Positions 18,275 through 27,507 are shown, counted from the stretch's first letter. The stretch is 64,000 nucleotides of DNA from Sphingorhabdus lacus (GCF_009768975.1 NZ_CP035733.1:806001-870000); one strand, 5' to 3'. The notes: generated by a model from the sequence alone, not told the origin. Numbers and translations: made by a program.

Positions 18275-19252
18275 TTATTCGCGATAAATCCGCGCAGTAG
18301 GGTGGCCATTCTTCTGGACCGCAGCCAGTTTCTGGTCTGCTTCGGCCTTGGTCGGTAATGGCCCAATCCGCACACGAAACAGGCCGGAACTCGATTGAGC
18401 TGAAACGATACCGCCCAGCTTTTGGGCCAACGCATCGGCGCGGGCGCGGGACGAAAAAGCTGCGACCTGAACGAAATAGGATCCTGCAACGGGGGACACC
18501 GGCTTCGGCTTCGCGACTTCGGGCGCCTTCTTGGCAACAGGTGCCGCTTTTACAGCAACCGGTGCCTTGGCTTTTACGTCCTTTGCCTTAACCTCCGGTT
18601 TCGCCACAACCTCCACTGGCTTCGCGGGTTCAGCAATCTCTACAGCCAGTTGCGGCGGTTTGGCGATTTTCGTGCGTAAAACCTTGAGCAACTGCTCCGG
18701 CGTCTCAATACGTTCAGTGGCGCGCGCGCCGATGCGCAACACGGCCTTTTCCTGTTCGGGCGGATTGACGCGGCGCACGCGTACAGCAGTGGTAGCGGTT
18801 CCGGTCAGGCCCAGTTGCTGGGCTGCGCCTTCAGAGATTTGGACCACATTGTCTTTCGGTACCGGACCACGGTCGTTCACGCGCACCAATATCGTGCGTC
18901 CGCTGTCAAGCGCCGTTACTTCGACATAGCTTGGAACAGGCAATGTCCGATGGGCAGCAGAAATGCTGGCCGCGCTATAGATTTCGCCTGTGACAGTGGA
19001 TTTGCCGATGCGATCGGCAACCACGATCCCTGCGTAGCCAACCTCGTCATAAAGCGGGTTGTCTTGCGGGGTATAGGTTACGCCAGACTCGGTATAGGGC
19101 GCACCCAGCACAGCCGGACCATCCACAACGGTTTCGGGTGCCACGGCGGTCGAGCCAATTGCGGACGTTGGACGTTCGCCTCCTCCCGCACCGCAGGCGG
19201 TGAGCAAAGCCAGACTTGCGACTGCGCCAAATGTCTCAGTTGCGAACCTCAT
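18275..19252 (-). CDS. rlpA: Septal-ring lytic transglycosylase RlpA with SPOR domain
   Basis: 325 residues. A lipoprotein signal ends in LLTAC (lipid-anchored Cys20). The double-psi beta-barrel follows (about 65-155, with EVTALDSGRTILVRVNDRGP). A long Ala/Pro/Lys-rich linker precedes a C-terminal SPOR domain (YFVQVAAFSSRARADALAQ) that binds denuded glycan at division sites. RlpA cleaves stem-peptide-free glycan in daughter-cell separation. It overlaps the end of mltB by 17 bp, so both murein hydrolases are made together. Confidence 0.92.
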   Translation of the reverse strand: MRFATETFGAVASLALLTACGAGGGERPTSAIGSTAVAPETVVDGPAVLGAPYTESGVTYTPQDNPLYDEVGYAGIVVADRIGKSTVTGEIYSAASISAAHRTLPVPSYVEVTALDSGRTILVRVNDRGPVPKDNVVQISEGAAQQLGLTGTATTAVRVRRVNPPEQEKAVLRIGARATERIETPEQLLKVLRTKIAKPPQLAVEIAEPAKPVEVVAKPEVKAKDVKAKAPVAVKAAPVAKKAPEVAKPKPVSPVAGSYFVQVAAFSSRARADALAQKLGGIVSAQSSSGLFRVRIGPLPTKAEADQKLAAVQKNGHPTARIYRE

Positions 19253-20300
19253 CAGCTAATAACCCCACGGAAAGCGCGTAAAAATTGGAACAATTATAGT
19301 CCAATATCACGCGGTAGTTGCCACCGAGTAAATATCCGGTCTGCCCCTGCCCGTCGGGCTCGATTAATGTGGCGAGCATAGTGTCTTTTGGCCAGTATCC
19401 GCGCTGCGGCACGACGCCAAGCTGGCGCCATTCCGCGATTGTTTTCCACTGGCTATGGCGGGCAAATACTCTTGGGCAGCGCGGGGCGGTCATGCGGGAT
19501 TGAATCGCACGGCGATCAAGGGCTGCCGGGACATTGACCGCAAACCCCCATTCTTCACCACGACGCCAACCGGCATTGACGAAGTAATTGGCGATGGAGG
19601 TCATCGCATCGACTTCGCTTTTCCAGATATCGGCATAACCGTCCCCATCTCCATCGCGCGCCAACCGGAGGTAGACAGATGGCAAAAACTGGGGCTTGCC
19701 CAACGCCCCCGCCCAGCTTCCGGTGATGGCATATTGGGGAACGCCACGGTCGATCATCTTCAGGACAGCGATCAGTTCTGCTTCGAACAAGGCACGGCGG
19801 CGACCTTCATAGGCGAGCGATGCGAGCGCTTCGGGTGCGTTGTAATTGCCGGTGACGGTGCCGTAATTTGTTTCATGCCCGTAAATGGCAATCATCATTT
19901 CTTCCGGAACGCCGGTTTCGGCCTCGATCTTGCCCAGCAAGGGACGCAACTCGGTATATTTGGCGCGACCCCGTGTTATCCGCGATGTATCGACATGGCG
20001 GGCCTTATAGGGGGCGAAATTGGGGATAGGCGCGTCCGATGGCCCTTCCGGTTGTGCGCGATCGAGCCTAACCACCCGTTCATTATAGCTTATCGAGGGT
20101 AGCACCCTGTCCAGCGTTGCGGCGGTAACACCATCTGCAAGCGCCTTTTGGCGGACTTCGGCAAGATAGGCGCGAAAGCCTGTTTCCATTGCAATCGCAG
20201 GCTGCGACGGCATGATCGTCTCTTGTGCTTCGGAACTTTGCGGCACCTGAAAGGCAATCACGCAGATGCCCAATGAATACAGAATCTTACGCGTGACCAA
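19236..20300 (-). CDS. mltB: MltB-family lytic murein transglycosylase
   Basis: 354 residues with an N-terminal hydrophobic signal (ILYSLGICVIAFQV). The transglycosylase core has IYGHETNYG with the catalytic Glu and GSWAGALGKPQFLPS; RDGDGDGYADIW is the family's EF-hand-like Ca-binding loop. The start is TTG, supported by AGGGG eight bases upstream. It cleaves the MurNAc-GlcNAc bond to give 1,6-anhydroMurNAc ends. It is the first gene of the minus-strand run continuing into rlpA; its promoter should lie at 20301-20503. Confidence 0.92.
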   Translation of the reverse strand: MVTRKILYSLGICVIAFQVPQSSEAQETIMPSQPAIAMETGFRAYLAEVRQKALADGVTAATLDRVLPSISYNERVVRLDRAQPEGPSDAPIPNFAPYKARHVDTSRITRGRAKYTELRPLLGKIEAETGVPEEMMIAIYGHETNYGTVTGNYNAPEALASLAYEGRRRALFEAELIAVLKMIDRGVPQYAITGSWAGALGKPQFLPSVYLRLARDGDGDGYADIWKSEVDAMTSIANYFVNAGWRRGEEWGFAVNVPAALDRRAIQSRMTAPRCPRVFARHSQWKTIAEWRQLGVVPQRGYWPKDTMLATLIEPDGQGQTGYLLGGNYRVILDYNCSNFYALSVGLLADEVRN

Positions 20301-20503
20301 AATCTATCCCCTGTGAGCCGTCTTGACGTCAGTGTGCCATAGTGCGGAGGATATGGGAATTGCTTTGCGTCACAATCCGATACGCTTTGCCGCATTTGGC
20401 AGGCGTTCCGCCACTGGATCCATGAGGAAACCGACCTCGGTACGGAGGAACGCGCGAAGCACTTGCCAGCGCAGGCATTGCTGGCTAGGGGCAATTTCTT
20501 CGC

Positions 20504-20593
20504 GGACAGGTGGCCGAGTGGTTTAAGGCAACGGTCTTGAAAACCGTCGTAGGTGTAAGCTTACCGTGGGTTCGAATCCCACCCTGTCCGCCA
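20504..20593 (+). tRNA. tRNA-Ser (anticodon TGA)
   Basis: 90-nt tRNA. The acceptor arm GGACAGG (20504-20510) pairs with CCTGTCC before the discriminator G and an encoded CCA (20591-20593). The D arm starts TGGCCGAGTGG, the anticodon stem is ACGGT with loop CTTGAAA giving TGA, a long variable arm typical of serine follows, and the T arm contains GGTTCGAATCC. Reads UCN codons. Confidence 0.96.
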
Positions 20594-20641
20594 TATTATT
20601 CCAAAACTTCGGCTCGTCTAAACTGCTCTCAGCATTAAGGG

Positions 20642-21208
20642 TCAACGCGCGCCCCATGTTGCAGAATAATATATTTCCGCATTTTTTGTTGAAGAAGCCG
20701 ATGAAAATGTGAACTGATAAAGATCTGTCTCGGTAATTGGAACCGCGAGGCGACCTTCAGTCTTCCCCGTAATAACCAGTCTATTCTTGGATGGTGCAAA
20801 ACCCGGCCAGGGTTTGATGTCGAGATATACTCTGCTTTCCTTATTCGGGTTTGAATCCAGCTTATAATCGATGAAGGCAACCTGCCCCTTGAATAACGGC
20901 ATGACGCGTGGGCTTGGGGTTTGCAGGGCATAGGTAATCTCACCATGTCCTTTGTTATATGCATAGGTTCCGATATATGGAAATGCTGCCGAGATATAGG
21001 CGAGCAACCATAAAATGATGGGAACCAAAAACCAGCGTGCCCGGAATTTGATCAATGTTGTTCCGGTTTTGGGATCGGTATCTGGCCCCATTTCCAAGCG
21101 TTCACCGGGAACATCGGGGGCAAAGAACTTTGTGCTGATATTCCCTATCGATGCTTCCGACAGGCCATCGTCATATGTATCCCGAAATTTTTCGTACCAA
21201 TCCACCAT
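20642..21208 (-). CDS. Unknown protein with one membrane segment
   Basis: 188 residues from the ATG starting MVDWYEKF; a GTG seven codons upstream is an alternative and neither has a good ribosome-binding site. A hydrophilic N-terminal region (about 1-65) is followed by one strong membrane helix (FLVPIILWLLAYISAAF, about 66-82) and a probably periplasmic domain with beta-rich sequence. No family recognised. It stands alone between the tRNA and the next small gene. Confidence 0.6.
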   Translation of the reverse strand: MVDWYEKFRDTYDDGLSEASIGNISTKFFAPDVPGERLEMGPDTDPKTGTTLIKFRARWFLVPIILWLLAYISAAFPYIGTYAYNKGHGEITYALQTPSPRVMPLFKGQVAFIDYKLDSNPNKESRVYLDIKPWPGFAPSKNRLVITGKTEGRLAVPITETDLYQFTFSSASSTKNAEIYYSATWGAR

Positions 21209-21322
21209 CGGGCGACGAATTAATCGCACGACATTAATTTATCTTTAGCATGGGATCTAAGGGGCCCCGACTGTGACCGGCAAGCATATATGTCTAACCG
21301 GTCATTCGGAGTGAAGCGAAAC

Positions 21323-21342
21323 GGGCGGAATAGCAACCGCCC
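21323..21342 (-). terminator. Possible terminator hairpin downstream of the 21349-21693 gene
   Basis: GGGCGG (21323-21328) and CCGCCC (21337-21342) form a 6-bp GC stem with an 8-base loop, seven bases beyond the stop of the minus-strand gene. On the minus strand it is followed by GTTTCG, a weak T-tract. Confidence 0.4.
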
Positions 21343-21348
21343 CTTCCC

Positions 21349-21693
21349 TTATTTCTCGGGCGTCAGTTTGGCGCCGTTTTCGACATTTTCGTTGAAGCTG
21401 CTGACCACCGAGTCGACGATCATCTGGACTTCCTCGCTCGCGAATTTCTCCGCATCCTTCTGGCTCGATCCATAGGAACGCTCGGACTTGATAAGGATAT
21501 CGCGGTACACCGTACGTTCGGTCATGCACGCCTCATCCGCAGCCTTGGTAAAGCTGCTCGGCGACATTTTCTCGGTGATGCCCTTATTATGCGTTTCGAT
21601 CATGCAATTGTTGAACGCCTTGCGGGCGTTGTCCATCGGATCGGCCTTCATGGCGGCCATGCTCAGCATTGTTGCTGCGACCAAAGTCAACAT
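21349..21693 (-). CDS. Small secreted protein of unknown function
   Basis: 114 residues. The first 17 or so residues form a signal-peptide-like segment (MLTLVAATMLSMAAMKA), followed by a hydrophilic, probably helical domain with two cysteines (NNCMIE and EACMTE) and many Glu/Lys/Ser. GGGGG lies ten bases before the ATG. No family recognised. It follows the amidohydrolase on the same strand after 122 bp. Confidence 0.6.
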   Translation of the reverse strand: MLTLVAATMLSMAAMKADPMDNARKAFNNCMIETHNKGITEKMSPSSFTKAADEACMTERTVYRDILIKSERSYGSSQKDAEKFASEEVQMIVDSVVSSFNENVENGAKLTPEK

Positions 21694-21815
21694 ATTCGTA
21701 ACCCCCAGCTACATTTCCATTGCGGTTCTGTGAACCTTGCCCCGCATGATTACCACAATCGCCGCCCTGCAATCAATGCACTTACATCGCTGCAGGTAAG
21801 CTGAATGTGTGCAAT

Positions 21816-23120
21816 TTAATCGATCAGTTTGCCACTTTTTACAACGGCGTCGACCGACTCAAGTTCGCGCACATTGGTCAAGGGATCGCCATCGACCGCG
21901 ATGATGTCGGCAAAGCGGCCCACCGCAATGGCGCCCACATCCTTTTCCCGGCCAAGCGCCTGCGCGCCGTTGCGGGTCGCGGCCTGGATAGCTTCCAACG
22001 GGGTCATGCCATATTCGACCATGACGCGGAATTGCTTGCCGATCTCGCCATGCGGCATCACGCCGGCGTCGGATCCGAAGACCATCTTGACCCCTGCCTT
22101 GTGCGCTTTGCGGAAATTATCGCGTTGTATTTGAGCAACTTCGCGGTCTTTTCTGAGATTATCTTCGAGCACGCCATTCTTCGCGCCTTCGGACTGGGTA
22201 TATTCCGTGTTGTAGATATCCATCGAGAACCAGACCGGACGGACCCGCGCTGCCGCAAGCTTGATGCCTTCATCATCGACAAGGCTGGCATGCTCGATGG
22301 TATCGATCCCCGCCTTGACAGCCGCTTTAATGCCATCGCCACCATGGGCGTGCGCCGCGACGCGCAGACCCCATTGATGCGCTTCATCGGCAATCACGCG
22401 CAGTTCGCTCTCGGAAAGCTGCTGTTGCCCTGGCTCTGTGTTCCGGGAAAATACGCCGCCCGTCGCACAAACCTTGATGACCTCAGCGCCATATTTGCGT
22501 TGACGCCGAACCTGATAGCGCAGTTCATCCAGGCTGTCGGCAATGCCTTCTTCCTTTTCGGCCTTTTCAAGGCTGGGCGGCAAGAAGGTCGAGTCGCAGT
22601 GGCCACCGGTCGCACCCAGTGCATAGCCCGCCGGAACGATACGTGGCCCGGTTGCATATCCGTTTTCAATCGCCTGCTTCAGACCGATATCATTGCGATT
22701 GCCGGACCCCACATTGCGCACGGTGGTAAAGCCGGCCTTTAACATGGCATTCGCATTGCCCACCGCCGTCATGCCCCAGAAGCTGTCGGTAAACTCCAGT
22801 CCGCGATAGCCGCCAATATCGGCAGGCCCGTCCAGATGGACATGCATGTCGATCAGCCCGGGAAGCAGGGTTTTACCAGACAAGTTGATATGTTTGACAT
22901 CGCTGCCCCACCGCACGGTGCGCGCGTCGGCTATGCTGGTAATACGGCCGTCTTCGCCCACGAAAATGGCTGGAAACTCGACGACCTTGCCGGTCAGCAC
23001 ATCGATCATTTTGTCCGCGGTGATCACTGTGTTTTGCGCATCCGCTGCCGTTGCAAAAAGTGCGGCGCCACAAAGAGCCAAAATGCGCGCGTTTCTCCCG
23101 AAGTTCCCCGTCTTTTTCAT
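21816..23120 (-). CDS. Secreted amidohydrolase (Xaa-Pro dipeptidase/imidazolonepropionase-like)
   Basis: 434 residues from the ATG of MKKTGNFGRN, which starts a clear signal peptide ending near AADAQ. Metallo-dependent hydrolase fold: HxH motif in LIDMHVHLDG, the probable carbamylated lysine in EVIKVCATGG, later metal ligands in AAHAHGGDG and DTIEHAS, and Asp in FGSDAGVMPHG. Relatives include periplasmic prolidases acting on Xaa-Pro dipeptides. A longer in-frame extension upstream overlaps the PAP2 gene and lacks a signal, so it is not used. Confidence 0.88.
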   Translation of the reverse strand: MKKTGNFGRNARILALCGAALFATAADAQNTVITADKMIDVLTGKVVEFPAIFVGEDGRITSIADARTVRWGSDVKHINLSGKTLLPGLIDMHVHLDGPADIGGYRGLEFTDSFWGMTAVGNANAMLKAGFTTVRNVGSGNRNDIGLKQAIENGYATGPRIVPAGYALGATGGHCDSTFLPPSLEKAEKEEGIADSLDELRYQVRRQRKYGAEVIKVCATGGVFSRNTEPGQQQLSESELRVIADEAHQWGLRVAAHAHGGDGIKAAVKAGIDTIEHASLVDDEGIKLAAARVRPVWFSMDIYNTEYTQSEGAKNGVLEDNLRKDREVAQIQRDNFRKAHKAGVKMVFGSDAGVMPHGEIGKQFRVMVEYGMTPLEAIQAATRNGAQALGREKDVGAIAVGRFADIIAVDGDPLTNVRELESVDAVVKSGKLID

Positions 23121-23202
23121 GTTCGATATCCTATAGAATCCCAATTGCTTCACGATGGCAAAAAGCCAGCCTGCTGGACAGAGAAAAACGCGATCCCGCC
23201 GA

Positions 23203-23865
23203 TTAAGGCGAGAGGACCGATGGGAAATGGGCCGTGCGCTGGTGCTGGCGATACGCAATGACCGCAGCGGCCGCCATGGCAAAGGACGCGCCGAGCATCC
23301 AGCCACCCAGCACATCGGTAGGCCAATGGACACCCAGCATGATGCGCGACACACCGGTAAGAACGATCATGATGGCCGCTGCCACCTGCCATAGGGGATG
23401 GCGTGCCTGGGCTACCAGCATGATAAACAGGATGTAGACCACGGCGGCGTTGTTCGAATGACCACTGGGAAAGGCAGGGCTGTGGATGATATCCAATTGC
23501 GGCACCAAATCCGGACGCACGCGACCAAAAAATGCCTTCATGACGTCAGACGTAAAGGCCGAAACCAAGGTTGTAAGCCCCATAGCCAGCGCCGCGCCCC
23601 ATCCCCACCAGCGCCACAGGGCCAAAGTCAGGATCGTCACAATCACATAACGCTGCACCCCGCCGCCGATCCAGCTGACGCCCTGCATGAAAAGGATCAG
23701 CCATTCCGGTGTAACGCCACGCTGCATATTTAGCGCGTGGGAAATGGCGAGATCGAACGAACGGAAATAGCCTACGTTAACTGCGTAGCCGAGGGCAACG
23801 ACCAGAATTGAGAAAGTGCAAGATGTTATCGCCAACCTAAAGGCGATGCTTTTGTCAGCCGGCAT
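23203..23865 (-). CDS. PAP2-family membrane phosphatase
   Basis: 220 residues with about six hydrophobic segments. All three phosphatase signature blocks are present: KAFFGRVRPD, PSGHS, and SRIMLGVHWPTDVLGGW. Members dephosphorylate lipid phosphates such as phosphatidic acid, phosphatidylglycerophosphate or undecaprenyl diphosphate on the outer side of the inner membrane; which of these applies cannot be told. Its start overlaps the preceding gene by 11 bp. Confidence 0.9.
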   Translation of the reverse strand: MPADKSIAFRLAITSCTFSILVVALGYAVNVGYFRSFDLAISHALNMQRGVTPEWLILFMQGVSWIGGGVQRYVIVTILTLALWRWWGWGAALAMGLTTLVSAFTSDVMKAFFGRVRPDLVPQLDIIHSPAFPSGHSNNAAVVYILFIMLVAQARHPLWQVAAAIMIVLTGVSRIMLGVHWPTDVLGGWMLGASFAMAAAAVIAYRQHQRTAHFPSVLSP

Positions 23866-24463
23866 TTTGGTCCAGCTTCATTGAGCCGATGATTATACAG
23901 TCGCTGTCGTCTGGAAAAACAGATGGCAGTTTGGACTTCGAACCCATGTGTACTACCACAGGTTCGCTCACCCATGGCAAGCCACAGTCGGTGTCAAATC
24001 GCAAAACATAGATGCCGTCCGGCAATTTCTTGAATTTGTAATGACCGTAGCGCGACACTTTGGTTCGATATTCTTTGCCTTGAGCATCGGTGGCGGTTAC
24101 CCATCCGTCCGCAAAATAGCCCTCGAACTTGCCGCTGATCGTTCCTCGGGAGCCAGCCGGACTTGCGGCCGCAGGCGCGGCCGCCAGCATAAGTCCCAGC
24201 GATGCACCCATCGCGACGACCATTTTTCCGCTTTTCTTTCCAAATTTTTCCTTGAGCCGGACGCTACCATTGACGTCGACGGCGGCGCGGACGCATACAT
24301 CAGGCTTCACGGTCAAAAGTGTTTCCACGTCGTCAAACGCCATTTGCGATAGGTCGTAAATGATGTTGTCACAACTTGTGCAATGTCGATTGCACCCGCT
24401 TACGGGCATGTCTTCCCATTTCTCGCCGCACGGCTCTGGAAATGATATGCGTAATTCCTTCAT
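23855..24463 (-). CDS. Unknown membrane protein with N-terminal Cys cluster and C-terminal transthyretin-like domain
   Basis: 202 residues. The N-terminus has C12, C24, C28 and C31 in the order EPCGEKWEDM and CNRHCTSCDN followed by a conserved-looking IYDLSQM, which suggests a small metal-binding knuckle. A hydrophobic segment (about 81-100, Ala-rich) follows, then a beta-rich domain with GHYKFKKLPDGIYVLRF, like carboxypeptidase regulatory or transthyretin-like domains. The same CxxxW...C..C N-terminus occurs, as I recall, in many carboxypeptidase-regulatory-like proteins of Bacteroidetes. Function unknown; it sits between the sulfotransferase and PAP2 genes. Confidence 0.65.
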   Translation of the reverse strand: MKELRISFPEPCGEKWEDMPVSGCNRHCTSCDNIIYDLSQMAFDDVETLLTVKPDVCVRAAVDVNGSVRLKEKFGKKSGKMVVAMGASLGLMLAAAPAAASPAGSRGTISGKFEGYFADGWVTATDAQGKEYRTKVSRYGHYKFKKLPDGIYVLRFDTDCGLPWVSEPVVVHMGSKSKLPSVFPDDSDCIIIGSMKLDQNAG

Positions 24464-24476
24464 CCAGCACGCCTTA

Positions 24477-25211
24477 TCAGAAGAATTTCTCGTTTATACA
24501 ATACCGCGTCAGATCATCATAATGCGGGCGGCACTCATCGGCGATTTGCTGTTCGTGCAAGGTCAATTCCGACGGCGCTGTAGGTTTTCCAAAGCCGGTG
24601 CTGTTCCAGACAGCATTATACCAGTGTGACGCCCAGATACCGTCGGAGGGATGCGGCCCCTTTTGCCAACTCAGCATTGCAGGGTCCCAGACGATGCCAA
24701 TCGCCTGACACAAAGCGCGCAACCCGCGCTCGGGGTTGGCAAGCAAGCGGTTGCTGTCAACGACCGGAGCCGGGCGGCCCATCTTTTCGGATACACGACC
24801 ATGATATTCGACCAGACGCTCAAAACCCAACTGCTTGGCATCCCGAAGATCATTCTTCTGCCGGTAACTCGCGACCATCAGGTCGGGGTCGCGTACAAGA
24901 AATACATGGCTATGGTCCGGAAAATCATCAACGCTGATCGGCCCTTCCATATGGTGCGACATATGTTTCTGGTACCAAAGCGTCTTTTCATCGGGAATTG
25001 GTCCGCGCATGGTGGCGGCAACGGATTGCCAGTCGACATCCATATCCGACATGATCTCGGCGGCCATCGCATGCGGTTCGCCCGTGGTCTTCAGATAGGC
25101 ACCATAAAAGGGCTCGTCCGTGACATGGCAGTCACTGCGCGCGGAAAAGCTTCGCATCATCGCGGTGGAAATATTGCGCGGGCCGGACCACATCGCAATA
25201 CGGACACTCAT
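24477..25211 (-). CDS. Sulfotransferase-family protein
   Basis: 244 residues. The N-terminal MWSGPRNISTAMMR is the 5'-phosphosulfate-binding P-loop variant of the sulfotransferase superfamily, and HVFLVRDPDLMVASY is the 3'-phosphate-binding segment with its conserved Arg and Ser. The acceptor is unknown. The start overlaps the aminotransferase stop by 4 bp (ATGA, 25208-25211), suggesting the two act together. Confidence 0.8.
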   Translation of the reverse strand: MSVRIAMWSGPRNISTAMMRSFSARSDCHVTDEPFYGAYLKTTGEPHAMAAEIMSDMDVDWQSVAATMRGPIPDEKTLWYQKHMSHHMEGPISVDDFPDHSHVFLVRDPDLMVASYRQKNDLRDAKQLGFERLVEYHGRVSEKMGRPAPVVDSNRLLANPERGLRALCQAIGIVWDPAMLSWQKGPHPSDGIWASHWYNAVWNSTGFGKPTAPSELTLHEQQIADECRPHYDDLTRYCINEKFF

Positions 25212-26119
25212 CCGGCGATGTCCCGTTCCACCAGCGTTTTATAAAGCGACTGCAGCCGTTCGACCATCGGGCCCCTGCTCTCGCTTATCTTGCGGCCGTC
25301 GATTGTATGTACAGGACAAACCCCGGCAAATGTTCCGGTCACAAAGGCTTCCTCGGCGCTATAGACTTCGGTCAGCGAGAAATTCTTTTCGAACACCGGA
25401 ATGCCCTGCTCTCGGCAGATTTTGATTACGTTGCCGCGCGTAATTCCGCCAAGGCAATAATCACCGGTGGAGGTCCAGACTTCGCCTTTTCGCACGATGA
25501 AGAAATGCGTCGAATTGCAGGTGGCGACAAAACCGTGCGGATCGAGCATCAAGCCTTCATTTGCACCCGCCTCGGTCGCCTGGATACAGGCGGTGATGCA
25601 GTTCAACTTGCTGTGGGAATTCAGCTTCGGGTCCTGAACCGCAGGACCGCCCCGACGAACGTGTACGGTGAACAGGCTGATGCCCTTCTCGATGACTTCG
25701 GCATGGGGTTCTTTATGCTCGGCAATGATGACGATGGTGGCCGGGCTGACCACGACGCGCGGGTCCTGATAGGGTGTGGAACGGACGCCGCGTGTGACCA
25801 TCAGGCGAATATGGCACGCGTCCATGGCATTTGCCGCGACCGTAGCCTCAAGGCGTTGGATCATTTCATCACGGCTGATCCCGATATCCATCGCGATCGC
25901 CTTTGCCCCTTCCCAAAGCCGGTCGAGATGCTCTTTCAGAAATGCCATCCGCCCCTTGTAGACGCGGATACCTTCCCACACGCCATCGCCCAGCATGAAA
26001 CCGCTGTCGAATACCGAGACAACGGCCTGTGCACGCGGGGTAAGCACGCCGTTGACGTTGATCAGAATCCGCTCATTGCGTGGATCGGGCGTGAAATCCT
26101 GCGTGCCCTTGGCCATCAC
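25208..26119 (-). CDS. Class IV aminotransferase (branched-chain or D-amino-acid type)
   Basis: 303 residues, PLP-dependent fold type IV. GDGVWEGIRVYKGR is near the N-terminus, the PLP lysine lies in LNSHSKLNC, EAGANEGLMLD and the cofactor-phosphate segment GGITRGNVIKIC follow. It could be a branched-chain aminotransferase, a D-alanine aminotransferase or a relative; the motifs do not decide it. Start overlaps the lpdA stop (ATGA), so it belongs to the pdhC-lpdA transcript. Confidence 0.85.
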   Translation of the reverse strand: MMAKGTQDFTPDPRNERILINVNGVLTPRAQAVVSVFDSGFMLGDGVWEGIRVYKGRMAFLKEHLDRLWEGAKAIAMDIGISRDEMIQRLEATVAANAMDACHIRLMVTRGVRSTPYQDPRVVVSPATIVIIAEHKEPHAEVIEKGISLFTVHVRRGGPAVQDPKLNSHSKLNCITACIQATEAGANEGLMLDPHGFVATCNSTHFFIVRKGEVWTSTGDYCLGGITRGNVIKICREQGIPVFEKNFSLTEVYSAEEAFVTGTFAGVCPVHTIDGRKISESRGPMVERLQSLYKTLVERDIAG

Positions 26120-27507
26120 ATATGCAACATCTTGCCATAGGCCCCCAGCACGCTTTCGTGCATCATCTCGCTCAAAGTCGGATGGGGGAAGACGGTGTGC
26201 ATGAAGTCGGCTTCGACCAGTTCAGCTGTTTTGCCGATGGTATAGCCCTGGATCAGCTCGGTCACTTCCGCGCCGACCATATGGGCCCCCAGCAATTCGC
26301 CGGTCTTGGCGTCGAAAACGGTCTTGATGAAGCCCTCTGCTTCACCCAGCGCGATGGCTTTGCCATTGCCGATGAAGGGGAAGTTGCCGACCTTCACGTC
26401 ATAGCCGGCTTCCTTGGCCTTGGCTTCGGTCAAGCCAACGCTGGCAATCTGCGGGTGGCAATAGGTGCAGCCCGGGATGTTTTTCGGGTCCATGGCATGC
26501 GGATGCCCTCCGGCAATGGCTTCGACGGCGATAACGCCTTCATGGCTGGCCTTATGCGCCAACCAAGGCGGCGCGGTCACATCGCCGATCGCCCAGACGC
26601 CGGGAACATTGGTGCGGCACATGGGATCGGTATCGATATGCCCCTTGGTGGTTGTGATGCCCAGCGTTTCGAGACCAATATTCTCGGTATTGGGGACAAT
26701 GCCGATGGCGACGATACAATGTGAGTATTCGCCATTCACGATCGCGCCGTCCTTGCCCTTGATCGCGGCAGACACGCCGGTAGCCGTCGCCTTCAGGCTT
26801 TCGACACCTGCACCGGTCATGATCGTCATTCCCTGCTTTTTCAGAGACTTTTCAAGGAAAGTTGAGACATCGGCGTCTTCAACGGGAACAATGCGGTCCA
26901 TCATTTCGACAACGGTCACCTCGGCGCCCATGTCATTATAGAAGCTCGCAAATTCGATGCCGATGGCGCCGGAACCTATAACCAGCAGCTTCTTCGGCAT
27001 TGCCGGCGGCACCATAGCATGGCGATAGGTCCAGATGCGCTTTCCGTCGGCAGGCGCAAAGGGCAAGTCGCGTGCGCGTGCACCGGTGGCGATGATGATA
27101 TTCTTGGCGGTGAGTTCTTCCACCTTGCCGTCTTTGGTCACGCTCAGCTTACCCGGCGCGGTCAGTTTGCCGTCGCCCATATGTACGGAAATCTTGTTCT
27201 TTTTCATCAGATGCGTGACGCCCTGATTGAGTTGCTTGGCTACACCGCGCGAACGCTTCACAACCGCATCGATATCCGCGCTGATATTCGCCGCCGTCAG
27301 GCCATAATCACCCGCATGCTGCATATAATGGTAGATTTCCGCCGACCGCAGCAATGCCTTGGTGGGAATGCATCCCCAATTGAGACAAATCCCGCCCAGA
27401 TTTTCACGCTCGACAATCGCTGTCTTCAGACCAAGCTGTGCGGCACGGATAGCGGCCACATAGCCGCCGGGGCCGGAACCGAGGACGATAAGGTCGTAAT
27501 TGCTCAC
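26116..27507 (-). CDS. lpdA: Dihydrolipoamide dehydrogenase (E3)
   Basis: 463 residues, flavoprotein disulfide oxidoreductase. FAD-binding GSGPGGYVAAIRAAQLG, redox-active C41 and C46 (GGICLNWGCIP), NAD-binding GSGAIGIEFASFY and a C-terminal HPTLSEMMHE with the catalytic His-Glu pair. It reoxidises E2-bound dihydrolipoamide, passing electrons to NAD. Lies 49 bp downstream of pdhC, so it is probably the E3 of pyruvate dehydrogenase. Confidence 0.95.
   Translation of the reverse strand: MSNYDLIVLGSGPGGYVAAIRAAQLGLKTAIVERENLGGICLNWGCIPTKALLRSAEIYHYMQHAGDYGLTAANISADIDAVVKRSRGVAKQLNQGVTHLMKKNKISVHMGDGKLTAPGKLSVTKDGKVEELTAKNIIIATGARARDLPFAPADGKRIWTYRHAMVPPAMPKKLLVIGSGAIGIEFASFYNDMGAEVTVVEMMDRIVPVEDADVSTFLEKSLKKQGMTIMTGAGVESLKATATGVSAAIKGKDGAIVNGEYSHCIVAIGIVPNTENIGLETLGITTTKGHIDTDPMCRTNVPGVWAIGDVTAPPWLAHKASHEGVIAVEAIAGGHPHAMDPKNIPGCTYCHPQIASVGLTEAKAKEAGYDVKVGNFPFIGNGKAIALGEAEGFIKTVFDAKTGELLGAHMVGAEVTELIQGYTIGKTAELVEADFMHTVFPHPTLSEMMHESVLGAYGKMLHM

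Noticed and set aside
20504-20593. tRNA-Ser as an integration site
   Set aside because: No integrase, no direct repeat of the tRNA 3' end and no foreign-looking genes nearby.
23121-23354. N-terminal extension of the secreted amidohydrolase
   Set aside because: It would overlap the PAP2 gene, is rich in Arg/Ser/Trp, and buries the clear signal peptide starting at 23120.
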